Shown piece by piece: positions 1-5,235 of a stretch of 5,983 bases of DNA. The notes beneath the pieces were generated by a model, which was not told where the DNA came from, searched no databases, and was given only the letters and a program-made list of their open reading frames with translations. Source of the stretch: Nautiliaceae bacterium (GTDB taxonomy: Bacteria > Campylobacterota > Campylobacteria > Campylobacterales > Nautiliaceae); the NCBI GenBank assembly GCA_027062985.1, contig JAMOSR010000088.1, positions 1-5,983 on the forward strand. The letters run 5' to 3'. A program made the translations under genes and the position numbers. How positions within the stretch are numbered: position 1 is the first letter of the stretch; each line of letters begins with the position of its first letter.

Positions 1-1
1 A

Positions 2-79
2 CCTTGGGAATACGAAATAATTCAGGTACCTGCCAAACAAAAATACGCAAAACCTCATGCACCTTTGCAAAATTCCTAA
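2..79 (+). CDS. possible C-terminal end of an unrecognised protein (partial, 5' end outside window)
   Basis: Frame 2 is open from the window edge to a TAA at 77-79 and reads 25 residues, beginning PWEYEIIQVPAKQ and ending HAPLQNS. The mix of residues (W, Y, P, charged, few runs) looks more like a real protein tail than the other open frames here, which give low-complexity text. I do not recognise the family. The fragment is too short to be sure: frame 1 is also open to about position 102 and the minus strand is open as well. An A7/T7 symmetry at 78-98 begins in the stop codon and could form a weak hairpin, but it lacks a GC stem, so I do not call it a terminator. Confidence 0.35.
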   Translation, partial: PWEYEIIQVPAKQKYAKPHAPLQNS

Positions 80-87
80 AAAAACCC

Positions 88-116
88 TTGCTTTTTTTCT
101 AAAAAATTTATATAAT
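88..116 (+). promoter_or_regulatory. sigma-70 type promoter of the tRNA pair
   Basis: A perfect -10 TATAAT lies at 111-116, preceded after 17 nt by TTGCTT at 88-93 (three of six -35 positions match TTGACA, including the TTG). Transcription would start around 122-124, just before the first tRNA at 129. Spacing and position are ideal for a stable-RNA promoter. Confidence 0.75.
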
Positions 117-128
117 TTCAACCCACAA

Positions 129-205
129 GGACCCGTAGCTCAGTTGGTTAGAGCAACCGGCTCATAACCGGTTGGTCGCAGGTTCGAGTCCTGCCGGGTC
201 CACCA
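129..205 (+). tRNA. tRNA with CAT anticodon (elongator Met or Ile2)
   Basis: The cloverleaf is complete. The acceptor stem GGACCCG (129-135) pairs with CGGGTCC (195-201), followed by discriminator A and an encoded CCA (203-205). The D arm has AGCTCAGTTGG, the anticodon stem ACCGG/CCGGT encloses loop CTCATAA with CAT at 163-165, and the T arm has GGTTCGAGTCC. It is not the initiator: position 1 pairs with 72 and the anticodon stem lacks the three GC pairs GGG/CCC. Elongator Met and Ile2 (whose C34 is converted to lysidine by TilS) cannot be told apart by anticodon. The pairs C4-G69 and C5-G68 and the overall likeness to Bacillus Ile2 as I remember it leave Ile2 open. It is four bases upstream of tRNA-Phe and clearly co-transcribed. 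Confidence 0.95.
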
Positions 206-209
206 CCAA

Positions 210-285
210 GCCTCGGTAGCTCAGTCGGTAGAGCAAGGGACTGAAAATCCCTGTGTCGGCGGTTCGATTCCGTCCCGAGGCACCA
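210..285 (+). tRNA. tRNA-Phe (GAA)
   Basis: The acceptor stem GCCTCGG (210-216) pairs with CCGAGGC (275-281), followed by A and an encoded CCA (283-285). The D arm is AGCTCAGTCGG, the anticodon stem AGGGA/TCCCT holds loop CTGAAAA with GAA at 243-245, and the T arm has GGTTCGATTCC. It closely resembles E. coli tRNA-Phe as recalled. It delivers phenylalanine to UUU/UUC codons. No GC-rich terminator follows; only a short T run (286-290) comes after the CCA. Confidence 0.97.
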
Positions 286-334
286 TTTTTATAATTTAAC
301 TATCACTCTCAGACCCCATTATTTAATAACAAAA

Positions 335-371
335 GTTAAAAAAGGATAATAAGATTATCCTTTAAATTAAC
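335..371 (-). terminator. hairpin terminator of the small minus-strand gene, overlapping its stop codon
   Basis: A perfect 10-bp inverted repeat, AAAGGATAAT at 341-350 and ATTATCCTTT at 354-363, has a 3-nt loop. It is extended by GTTAA (335-339) and TTAAC (367-371) across a small internal loop. Read on the minus strand, the stem is followed directly by a run of T, as in an intrinsic terminator. The stem starts inside the stop codon of the 362-652 gene. On the + strand no U tract follows, so it is probably not the tRNA terminator, though it separates the two convergent units. Confidence 0.7.
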
Positions 372-652
372 TTAATTATAGTTCCCTGTCCTAAAAAGTC
401 CACAACTTCCTGTCCGTTTTTGTCTTTTGTTGTTACAACTTTCACATCTATGTTTTTTACTCCGTCAGCTTCAAGCTCCTGAGCCTGCTGCTGTAAATAG
501 ATAATTACTTCTTTCATACCGTCCGTAGGATATACGCCGTTATAAAGTTTTTCACTTTCAATTCTTACCCCGGCATATGCGATTGTTACACACTCATGAG
601 GTTGCTGAACTTCTCCGAAACTTAAAATCATATTTTCAATATCTCTTGCCAT
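362..652 (-). CDS. small YbjQ-like (UPF0145-type) protein, function unknown
   Basis: The product is 96 residues, with no signal peptide or membrane segment, so it is probably cytoplasmic. The middle and end (QELEADGVKNIDVKVVTT, then GQEVV-FLGQGTIIKL) resemble the YbjQ/UPF0145 pattern in which an A-x-x-LGADAVVGID segment is followed by beta strands ending in a GTAVK-like motif. It is somewhat shorter than usual YbjQ proteins (about 105 residues). That family forms ring-shaped oligomers of unknown role and is often labelled heavy-metal-binding without firm proof. The family assignment is from pattern memory only. The first ATG is chosen because AAGGAA (658-663) lies 5 nt upstream; a second Met at residue 8 is less well placed. 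It has its own promoter and terminator, so it is a single-gene unit downstream of rplS. Confidence 0.8.
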   Translation of the reverse strand: MARDIENMILSFGEVQQPHECVTIAYAGVRIESEKLYNGVYPTDGMKEVIIYLQQQAQELEADGVKNIDVKVVTTKDKNGQEVVDFLGQGTIIKLI

Positions 653-677
653 CTCTCTTCCTTTTTTTTTGGAAACT

Positions 678-686
678 ATTATAACA
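678..686 (-). promoter_or_regulatory. extended -10 promoter of the 362-652 gene
   Basis: On the minus strand the sequence reads TGTTATAAT (TG at 686-685, TATAAT at 683-678), a full extended -10. The -35 position is only T-rich, which is usual for Campylobacterota sigma-70 promoters. The predicted start is near 671, giving a leader of about 20 nt that contains the SD and an A9 run (662-670). Confidence 0.65.
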
Positions 687-735
687 TAAATCTCAAAAAT
701 AAAAAATCCTTTGACACTTTATATGAGTTAAAATA

Positions 736-765
736 AAAAAAGAGGAAAAGATTAGTCTCTTCTTT
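736..765 (-). terminator. possible weak terminator at the end of rplS
   Basis: On the minus strand AAAGAAGAG (765-757) can pair with CTCTTTTTT (744-736) with one G-U pair and a 12-nt loop. The stop codon of rplS is in the loop. The U run forms part of the stem, so the structure is weak. It fits the end of the operon by position more than by strength. Confidence 0.3.
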
Positions 766-1114
766 CTTTAATTCTTGCTTTTTTACCTGTTTTTCCTCTT
801 AAGTAATAAAGTTTAGCTCTTCTTACTTTACCTTTTCTTACTACTTCAATTCCTGCAATTGAGTCGCTGTAAAGTGGGAAAATTCTCTCAACCCCAATGT
901 TGTTGGCACCGATTTTTCTAACCGTAAACGTTTTACCGGCTCCCGTACCTTTAATCGCGATTACAACACCTTCAAAATTTTGAATTCTTTTTTTCTCGCC
1001 CTCTTTAATTTCAACCGCTACCCTTACAGTATCTCCTGGTCTGAATTCAGGAATATTTTTCGATTTTTCCTCAATTTGTTTAGCTTCAAAAGCTTCAATA
1101 AATCTGTTTCTCAT
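752..1114 (-). CDS. rplS: 50S ribosomal protein L19
   Basis: L19 lies at the 30S-50S interface and forms an intersubunit bridge. The product is 120 residues and aligns end to end with the family: start MRNRFIEAFEAKQ, the core FRPGDTVRVAVEIKEGEKKRIQ, then FEGVVIA, GAGKTFTVRKI, GVERIFPLYS and the basic tail KVRRAKLYYLRGKTGKKARI. The open frame runs 12 codons further upstream to 1150, but I place the start at the ATG at 1114. AAGGAGA (1119-1125) lies 4 nt before it, and the protein then begins as L19 normally does. It follows trmD with an 83-base gap holding its own promoter, so it can be made independently of the upstream operon. Confidence 0.97.
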   Translation of the reverse strand: MRNRFIEAFEAKQIEEKSKNIPEFRPGDTVRVAVEIKEGEKKRIQNFEGVVIAIKGTGAGKTFTVRKIGANNIGVERIFPLYSDSIAGIEVVRKGKVRRAKLYYLRGKTGKKARIKERRD

Positions 1115-1173
1115 TATCTCTCCTTTGTGCCATTGGCCACTTTTGGGCATTCACACTTAATTTTTGAAGTGAA

Positions 1174-1201
1174 ATTATACTAAAATTTTAAAATATTTCA
1201 A
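1174..1201 (-). promoter_or_regulatory. internal promoter for rplS
   Basis: On the minus strand TTGAAA (1201-1196, five of six -35 positions) is followed after 16 nt by a perfect TATAAT (1179-1174). The -35 overlaps the trmD stop codon. Transcription would start near 1167 and give a leader of about 52 nt before the rplS ATG, with several short mutually exclusive pairings (TTCAC/GTGAA, GCC/GGC). Confidence 0.6.
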
Positions 1202-1854
1202 ACCAAATCAGGTCTGTGAAACTTCGTTTTCATAAGTGAAGCTTTTTGCTTCCATTCAGAAATTTTTCCATGATTACCGCTTTTTAAAATTTGCGGTATA
1301 TCTCCCATTTTAGAAAACTGGGGAGCTTCAAGCAGATTATCGTTAAAACTCTCTTCTTCCAAAGAAGCAATATTGCCAAGAACACCTTTTATATTTCTAA
1401 GAACGCTATCGGCAACAGCCAAAGCACCAAGTTCTCCTCCGGTTAATATAAAATCCCCTATACTTATAACTTCATCGGCAAAATCCTCTATAAGACGTTC
1501 GTCAAACCCCTCATATCTGCCGCATACTAAAAAAAGTGTTTTTTCCTTAGAAAACCTAATAGCGTCCTTTTGATTATATCTTTTACCTACGGGCGTTAAA
1601 AAAACCGTCTTAGCCTCAGGATACCGGATTTTATATTCGCTCAAAGCTTCTCTTAAAGCAACATTGTCAAGTATCATTCCAGCTCCGCCCCCGGCTATTT
1701 CCGTATCTACTTTTTTATGTCGGTTTTTAGCAAATTCCCTAAAATTAACAACTTCTATTTCAAATATTTTTTTTTCAATAGCTCTTTTTAAGATAGAGTC
1801 TTCAAAATAAGGTAAAATTAATGAAGGAAAAAGAGAAAAAAAAACTATTTTCAT
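1198..1854 (-). CDS. trmD: tRNA (guanine-37-N1)-methyltransferase TrmD
   Basis: TrmD uses S-adenosylmethionine to make m1G37 in tRNAs that read CNN-type codons, preventing +1 frameshifts; it works as a dimer of SPOUT-fold subunits. Visible motifs are GGGAGM at residues 55-60, LTPVGKRYNQ at 86-95, the knot segment CGRYEGFDERL at 111-121, the SAM-binding loop SIGDFILTGGELGALAVAD at 131-149, and R153 and D172 at the places of the catalytic Arg and Asp of the E. coli enzyme. SGNH at 192-195 begins the C-terminal tRNA-binding part. At 218 residues it is shorter than E. coli TrmD (255); part of the loss is the segment before SGNH, where the common Y-T-R-P stretch is replaced by FSKMGDIP. The start codon overlaps the rimM stop (ATGA, 1851-1854) and has no clear SD, so translation is probably coupled to rimM. 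Confidence 0.97.
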   Translation of the reverse strand: MKIVFFSLFPSLILPYFEDSILKRAIEKKIFEIEVVNFREFAKNRHKKVDTEIAGGGAGMILDNVALREALSEYKIRYPEAKTVFLTPVGKRYNQKDAIRFSKEKTLFLVCGRYEGFDERLIEDFADEVISIGDFILTGGELGALAVADSVLRNIKGVLGNIASLEEESFNDNLLEAPQFSKMGDIPQILKSGNHGKISEWKQKASLMKTKFHRPDLV

Positions 1855-2375
1855 TTTAAAGATTCAAGAATATCAAGGGCGCCCTGCGCTTCAATTTTTT
1901 TGTTTTCTATATCAACGTCTTTTACATGACGCTTAAAATCGATAAGAAATCTTTTAGGATAACCTTCTTTTATAAGGGATTCATCCGTATTAATAACAAG
2001 ATAATCAACATCGGCTCTTTCTATCTCTTTTACCCTGCCGAGTTTTTTCCCGTTTTCATAAATTTCGCAGTTTTCTATATCAAACCAAAAATATTCGTTT
2101 TCTTGAAGATTAATATTTTTTCTTGTCTCTTCTTCCGTAGTATAAAGCTGTCTGTTGGTAATTTTTTTAGCGTCTTCCGGAGTATCGATACCTTTTATTT
2201 TAACAAGACCTCTTTTTAAATCTATTTTTTCGATAGTCAAATCTTCCCTGTCTGAAGAAAAAGTAGCCCCCGGCGTAAACTGTTCGGGAAAATCGGTAAG
2301 AAGATGAATTCTCTGCCATCCTCTTACGCCGTGACTTTTCCCAAGTTTGGCAATAGGAATTTTTTTATTCTTCAT
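1851..2375 (-). CDS. rimM: 16S rRNA processing / 30S maturation factor RimM
   Basis: RimM binds S19 and helps the 30S head mature. The product is 174 residues, the usual length. The N-terminal barrel begins with IAKLGKSHGVRGWQRIHLLTDFPEQF (residues about 7-32), matching the family G-K-x-H-G-x-R-G signature, and contains IKGIDTPEDA (about 61-70). The C-terminal PRC-type barrel starts near NEYFWFDIENCEIY and ends with FLIDFKRHVKDVDIENKKIEA, typical of the family. The ATG at 2375 lies inside the end of the KH gene (11-nt overlap) with a short AAGG just upstream, which suggests coupled translation. It is next to trmD and rpsP, as in most bacteria. Confidence 0.95.
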   Translation of the reverse strand: MKNKKIPIAKLGKSHGVRGWQRIHLLTDFPEQFTPGATFSSDREDLTIEKIDLKRGLVKIKGIDTPEDAKKITNRQLYTTEEETRKNINLQENEYFWFDIENCEIYENGKKLGRVKEIERADVDYLVINTDESLIKEGYPKRFLIDFKRHVKDVDIENKKIEAQGALDILESLK

Positions 2376-2607
2376 ACGCCTTCACCGTTATCTTATAATT
2401 TTTATCCTCTTTTGCCCTGCATCCGCTTATTACCATTTTAATGGCCTTAACCATTGAACCGTTTTTTCCGATAATTCTACCTACGTCCGCTTTTTTGGCA
2501 TATACGACTATTTCATCAAAATCTTCGTGAGGAATCAATTCGCTTTTTATCTTTTCAGGCTCAAAACTCAAAAGCTTTGCATATTCTGTTACAAAATCAA
2601 CAACCAT
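2365..2607 (-). CDS. khpA: KH-domain RNA-binding protein, KhpA-like
   Basis: The product is an 80-residue single type II KH domain. The RNA-contacting loop is IIGKNGSMVKAI, with GKNG at residues 47-50, between a beta-alpha N-terminal half (FVTEYAKLLSFEPEKIK) and a final strand (KNYKITVKAYEE). This is the small KH protein found between rpsP and rimM in many phyla. In Gram-positive bacteria it pairs with KhpB/Jag and affects cell division and sRNA or mRNA binding; its role in Campylobacterota is less clear, so the symbol rests on family and position. The ATG overlaps the rpsP stop by one base (TAATG) without a good SD, pointing to translational coupling. Confidence 0.93.
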   Translation of the reverse strand: MVVDFVTEYAKLLSFEPEKIKSELIPHEDFDEIVVYAKKADVGRIIGKNGSMVKAIKMVISGCRAKEDKNYKITVKAYEE

Positions 2608-2858
2608 TAAACGTTAGCCGTTCTTTCTTCGTAAATCTTTTTAAGTTTAGAAACCCTCTCACTCATTTGAGCACCGTTTCCAAGCCAGTAATTAAGTCTG
2701 TCCATATCTATTTCTATAGTTTTAGGATTTGTTAAAGGATTGTAATATCCGATTACTTCAATCCAACCTGAATCTCTTCTTTTTCTGCTGTCAGTCGCAA
2801 CTATTCTATAAAAAGGTTTCTTTTTTCTACCAAATCTCGCAAGTCTTATTTTTACCAC
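2607..2858 (-). CDS. rpsP: 30S ribosomal protein S16
   Basis: S16 binds 16S rRNA early in 30S assembly. The product is 83 residues, normal length, with the family start MVKIRLARFGRKKKPFYRI, then VATDSRKRRDSGWIEVIGYYNPLTNP and the C-terminal LNYWLGNGAQMSERVSKL. The start codon is GTG at 2858-2856: an SD of eight bases (AAAGGAGA, 2864-2871) sits 5 nt upstream and the second codon GTA gives the conserved Val. It opens the tightly overlapping rpsP-khpA-rimM-trmD run, 78 bases after ffh, with an unusual G-rich leader between. Confidence 0.98.
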   Translation of the reverse strand: MVKIRLARFGRKKKPFYRIVATDSRKRRDSGWIEVIGYYNPLTNPKTIEIDMDRLNYWLGNGAQMSERVSKLKKIYEERTANV

Positions 2859-2863
2859 GCGAA

Positions 2864-2871
2864 TCTCCTTT
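2864..2871 (-). promoter_or_regulatory. ribosome binding site fixing the GTG start of rpsP
   Basis: On the minus strand AAAGGAGA is followed by TTCGC and then GTG. There is no in-frame ATG that would give a normal S16, so the SD and family alignment together decide for GTG. Confidence 0.85.
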
Positions 2872-2890
2872 AATTTATTTAGTTTTTTAT

Positions 2891-2907
2891 CCCGCCCTAA
2901 CCTACCC
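2891..2907 (-). other. G-rich element in the rpsP leader, possible two-tetrad G-quadruplex
   Basis: On the minus (mRNA-sense) strand the sequence is GGGTAGGTTAGGGCGGG: four G runs of 3, 2, 3 and 3 with loops of 1-3 nt. The surroundings are almost all A and T. It lies 33-49 nt upstream of the rpsP GTG, in the ffh-rpsP gap. No hairpin explains it. Its meaning is inferred: G-quadruplex, protein-binding site, or an mRNA feature for autogenous control. Confidence 0.4.
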
Positions 2908-2936
2908 GTATATTTTTAGTGTGAAATTTTAATCAA
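2907..2936 (-). promoter_or_regulatory. weak candidate promoter for rpsP
   Basis: Minus strand TTGATT (2936-2931, directly after the ffh stop) is followed after 18 nt by TATACG (2912-2907). The -35 is fair and the -10 matches four of six. No terminator is visible after ffh, so read-through from ffh is also expected and this site may be chance. Confidence 0.25.
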
Positions 2937-4286
2937 TTATTTAGGAAATTTCAAGCCCTGAGTCATTTTCATAAGCTCATTTATATCAGGAATTTTTTTA
3001 CCGGCAAACTTTTTGGCCATTTTAGCGGCATTTTGAAACTGTTTGTTAATTCTGTTAACTTCCTGAACGCTAAGCCCAGCCCCTCTTGCAATTCTTCTTC
3101 TTCTGCTAGCGCTCTCTTTTATAAGATGAGGATTTTCTCTCTCTTTTTTAGTCATAGAATTAATCATCGCCTTAATCTTTTTAATTTCGCTTGAATTTTC
3201 CAAATCTATCTCTCCAAGCTGTTTGAGCATACCTCCCATTCCGGGAATCATAGAAAGAAGACTTTTCATACTGCCAAGCTTTTTCATCTGTTCAAGCTGT
3301 TTTAAAAAATCATCGTAATTAAACTGTCCTTTTTTAAGTTTTTTTGTTAGTTTTTTAGCCTCTTTTTCATCTATTACGGCACTTGTTTTCTCAACAAGCC
3401 CCTCAATATCCCCGGCACCCATAATACGGCTGACAATTCTCTCAGGCATAAAAACTTCAATATCCGCAATTTTCTCTCCCGTTCCTATAAACCTTAAAGG
3501 TTTACCGACCTGATGAGCGATACTTAAAGCCACTCCTCCTTTTGAGTCTCCGTCGTATTTTGTAAGAATAACCCCCGTAATGTCAAGCTTTTCATCAAAT
3601 GTTTTTGCGGTGTTTATCGCATCTTTACCGGTCAAAGAATCGGCTACGTAAAAAATTTCGTCTGGGTTTATCTCTTTTTTCATTCTTACAAGCTCATCCA
3701 TAAGCTCTTCGTCAATTGCCAGACGACCGGCTGTATCTATCAAAACAACATCATAAAAACCTTTTTTTGCCTCTTCTACGCCTTTTTTAGCCACCTCAAC
3801 GGCGTCCTTTGCGCTCTCGTCATAAAAAATATCCAAATCGTTTGCCTCTGCAAGCTGTCTTAACTGTTCGACCGCCGCTAGTCTTTGAAGGTCGGCGGCA
3901 ACCATTAATACCTTTTTCTTTTTAAACGTTTTAAGATAATTTGCAAGTTTTGCCGTGGTGGTCGTCTTACCGCTTCCCTGAAGACCTGTCATCATAACAA
4001 CACTCGGAGGTTTTGGGGAAAATACAAAACCGTAATTTCCCGGAGCCGTTAATATATTTTTAAGAGCCTTATCAAGAGCCTTTAAAAAGTTTGCTTTTCC
4101 TATTCCGGCTTTTTTTGTTTCAAGTTCAACTTCTTTTAAAAGCTCTTTTACCGTTTTAAAATGAACATCCGCTTTTAAAAGATTTTTTTTAAGCTCTTCA
4201 AGGGCTTTTTTTAAAGCTTTTTCATCATCTTTCATTCTGATTTTGTTTATAGCGCTTTTAAATCCTTCGCTTATTTTTTCAAACAT
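2937..4286 (-). CDS. ffh: signal recognition particle protein Ffh (SRP54)
   Basis: Ffh is the SRP GTPase that binds 4.5S RNA, recognises signal sequences and hands ribosomes to FtsY. The product is 449 residues, a normal length. The N domain is a helical bundle (about 1-90). The G domain has GLQGSGKT (G1, 101-108), DLQRLAAVEQLRQL (132-145), DTAG (G3, 184-187), TKYD (G4, 242-245) and the closing GTGEKIADIEVFMPERI. The M domain (about 295-449) has IPGMGG, many Met residues, and the SRP-RNA motif SASRRRRIARGAGLSVQEVN. DLQRL in place of the common D-T-Y-R-P is, as I recall, typical of Campylobacter and Helicobacter Ffh. DSLTGKD replaces the usual D-A-M-T-G-Q-D. The ATG has AAAGGATG (4292-4299) 5 nt upstream. 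No SRP RNA gene is seen in the window. Confidence 0.98.
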   Translation of the reverse strand: MFEKISEGFKSAINKIRMKDDEKALKKALEELKKNLLKADVHFKTVKELLKEVELETKKAGIGKANFLKALDKALKNILTAPGNYGFVFSPKPPSVVMMTGLQGSGKTTTTAKLANYLKTFKKKKVLMVAADLQRLAAVEQLRQLAEANDLDIFYDESAKDAVEVAKKGVEEAKKGFYDVVLIDTAGRLAIDEELMDELVRMKKEINPDEIFYVADSLTGKDAINTAKTFDEKLDITGVILTKYDGDSKGGVALSIAHQVGKPLRFIGTGEKIADIEVFMPERIVSRIMGAGDIEGLVEKTSAVIDEKEAKKLTKKLKKGQFNYDDFLKQLEQMKKLGSMKSLLSMIPGMGGMLKQLGEIDLENSSEIKKIKAMINSMTKKERENPHLIKESASRRRRIARGAGLSVQEVNRINKQFQNAAKMAKKFAGKKIPDINELMKMTQGLKFPK

Positions 4287-4323
4287 AAAAACATCCTTTT
4301 ATATCCGCTATTTTTTTTAAGGG

Positions 4324-4332
4324 ATTTTATCA
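4324..4332 (-). promoter_or_regulatory. possible extended -10 for ffh
   Basis: Minus strand TGATAAAAT (4332-4324) matches an extended -10 with one mismatch in the hexamer, in the 52-base gap after the pseudouridine synthase gene. No -35 is seen. The short gap and lack of a terminator also allow simple read-through, so this is only a candidate. Confidence 0.25.
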
Positions 4333-4338
4333 TATTTT

Positions 4339-5103
4339 TTATTTTTTCTTCTTTTTTCTGGTATTGTCGTTTTGCTCCTGCATTTTAAAATCTCTAGGTT
4401 CGGGTGATTCAAACTCGTAATCGAATATTTTAAATTTATGATGATGAAGCATAACCCTTTTATAAGGTTCGCCTCCGTATTTTTCATCGCCTATAATAGG
4501 ATGGTCCACGGCTTTTAAATGGGCTCTTATCTGATGGGTTTTACCTGTATGTATTACGGCTTTGATTTTAGATTTCGTTCTAAACGCCAAAATAGGTTCA
4601 ATCTCCGTGACCGCTTCTTCCCCATCGGCACTGACTTTGGCAAAAGCGCCCGATTTTGTTTTAATAACCTTAATAGGCAAATCTATCGTCTCAGGCTCCG
4701 CTATTATTCCGCTAACCCATGCAAGATATTCTTTATAAACATTTTTATTTTTAAATTCCTCAATTGCTTTTTTCCTAAAATCCTCATTTTTAGTCATTAT
4801 CAAAATACCGCTGGTTTCTTTATCAAGCCTGTGCAAAAGAGGCAGTTTAAATTTTTTAGAAATTTCTTCGCTGGTAACATAAGGAGGTTTATCCACAACC
4901 AAAATATTTTCATCTTCAAAAATTTTTTTAGGTTCAGGAATTTTTTCTATTTTAAAACGGGTATTTACAGGCAAAAGCCCTCTTGCTATTTTTATTTTCC
5001 TGTCATGGGTATATACAAGTCCCCTGTCTATCAGTTCTTTTGCTCTTCTGTTTGAAATGCCTTCCTGTTTTGCCAAAAGAACATATGCTTTTTCTTTTTT
5101 CAA
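4339..5103 (-). CDS. RluA-family RNA pseudouridine synthase with N-terminal S4 domain
   Basis: The enzyme should convert specific uridines, most likely in 23S rRNA, to pseudouridine. The 254-residue product has an S4-like RNA-binding start (YVLLAKQEGISNRRAKELIDRGLVY, about 7-31), then the catalytic domain: ILVVDKPPYV (67-76), HRLDKETSGILI (91-102) with catalytic Asp94, YKEYLAWVSG (123-132), HTGKTHQIRAHL (185-196) and HPIIGDEKYGG (201-211). A C-terminal tail ends in R-KKKKK. The target site cannot be told, so no symbol is given. As I recall, C. jejuni has a similar gene just before ffh (Cj0708). The start is TTG at 5103-5101: AAAAGGAT (5109-5116) is 5 nt upstream and no ATG or GTG gives the full S4 domain. 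It is the first gene of the minus-strand operon. Confidence 0.93.
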   Translation of the reverse strand: MKKEKAYVLLAKQEGISNRRAKELIDRGLVYTHDRKIKIARGLLPVNTRFKIEKIPEPKKIFEDENILVVDKPPYVTSEEISKKFKLPLLHRLDKETSGILIMTKNEDFRKKAIEEFKNKNVYKEYLAWVSGIIAEPETIDLPIKVIKTKSGAFAKVSADGEEAVTEIEPILAFRTKSKIKAVIHTGKTHQIRAHLKAVDHPIIGDEKYGGEPYKRVMLHHHKFKIFDYEFESPEPRDFKMQEQNDNTRKKKKK

Positions 5104-5108
5104 TTGTT

Positions 5109-5116
5109 ATCCTTTT
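5109..5116 (-). promoter_or_regulatory. ribosome binding site fixing the TTG start of the pseudouridine synthase
   Basis: Minus strand AAAAGGAT is followed by AACAA and then TTG AAA AAA. Spacing is good, and the S4 domain starts just after. This makes TTG the best start. Confidence 0.75.
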
Positions 5117-5126
5117 ATTTTAAAAT

Positions 5127-5220
5127 GGCACTGACCAAATAAAGTGAAACAACTGTAAATTTTATTGGAGTAAAAATATTTAAAAATTTGCTCTCTTGTT
5201 GAACGTATTTAGTCAGTACC
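5127..5220 (-). promoter_or_regulatory. long RNA hairpin in the leader of the pseudouridine synthase-ffh-rpsP operon
   Basis: On the minus strand GGTACTGACTAAATA (5220-5206) pairs along all 15 positions with TATTTGGTCAGTGCC (5141-5127), with two G-U pairs. On the + strand those two would be A-C mismatches, so the RNA stem is specific to the minus transcript. Inside the 64-nt loop, AACAA (5200-5196)/TTGTT (5152-5148) and AAATTTT (5189-5183)/AAAATTT (5163-5157) can stack further, giving a rod with internal loops. It begins about 9 nt after the predicted start and ends 10 nt before the SD. No U tract follows, so it is not an ordinary terminator. I recognise no known riboswitch. It could instead be the terminal repeats of a 94-bp element, but no target duplication is seen. 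Confidence 0.5.
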
Positions 5221-5235
5221 TTTCAATATTATGTT

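Noticed and set aside
39..58. Minus-strand start ATG at 58 with AAAGG upstream
   Set aside because: The SD spacing is only about 3 nt, the product is a hydrophobic low-complexity text, and the + strand frame looks more protein-like.
78..98. A7/T7 symmetry as a terminator before the tRNA genes
   Set aside because: A stem of only A-U pairs would be unstable, and the tract overlaps the -35 of the tRNA promoter.
711..739. Perfect TTGACA at 711-716 on the + strand with TAAAAA 17 nt downstream
   Set aside because: The -10 is poor and the transcript would run antisense through rplS with no gene to serve. Likely chance in AT-rich DNA.
1115..1150. Longer rplS start adding 12 codons (ATG at 1150)
   Set aside because: The added residues are not part of L19, and the AAGGAGA site is placed for the ATG at 1114.
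4519..5055. Long + strand open frame of 178 codons opposite the pseudouridine synthase
   Set aside because: It is antisense to a clearly recognised enzyme, rich in F, N, R and I as expected of a shadow frame, with no SD or family resemblance.
5127..5220. Miniature transposable element with terminal inverted repeats
   Set aside because: The inverted repeats are imperfect, there is no target-site duplication beside them, and the mismatches are explained by G-U pairs in the minus-strand RNA. Kept only as an alternative.
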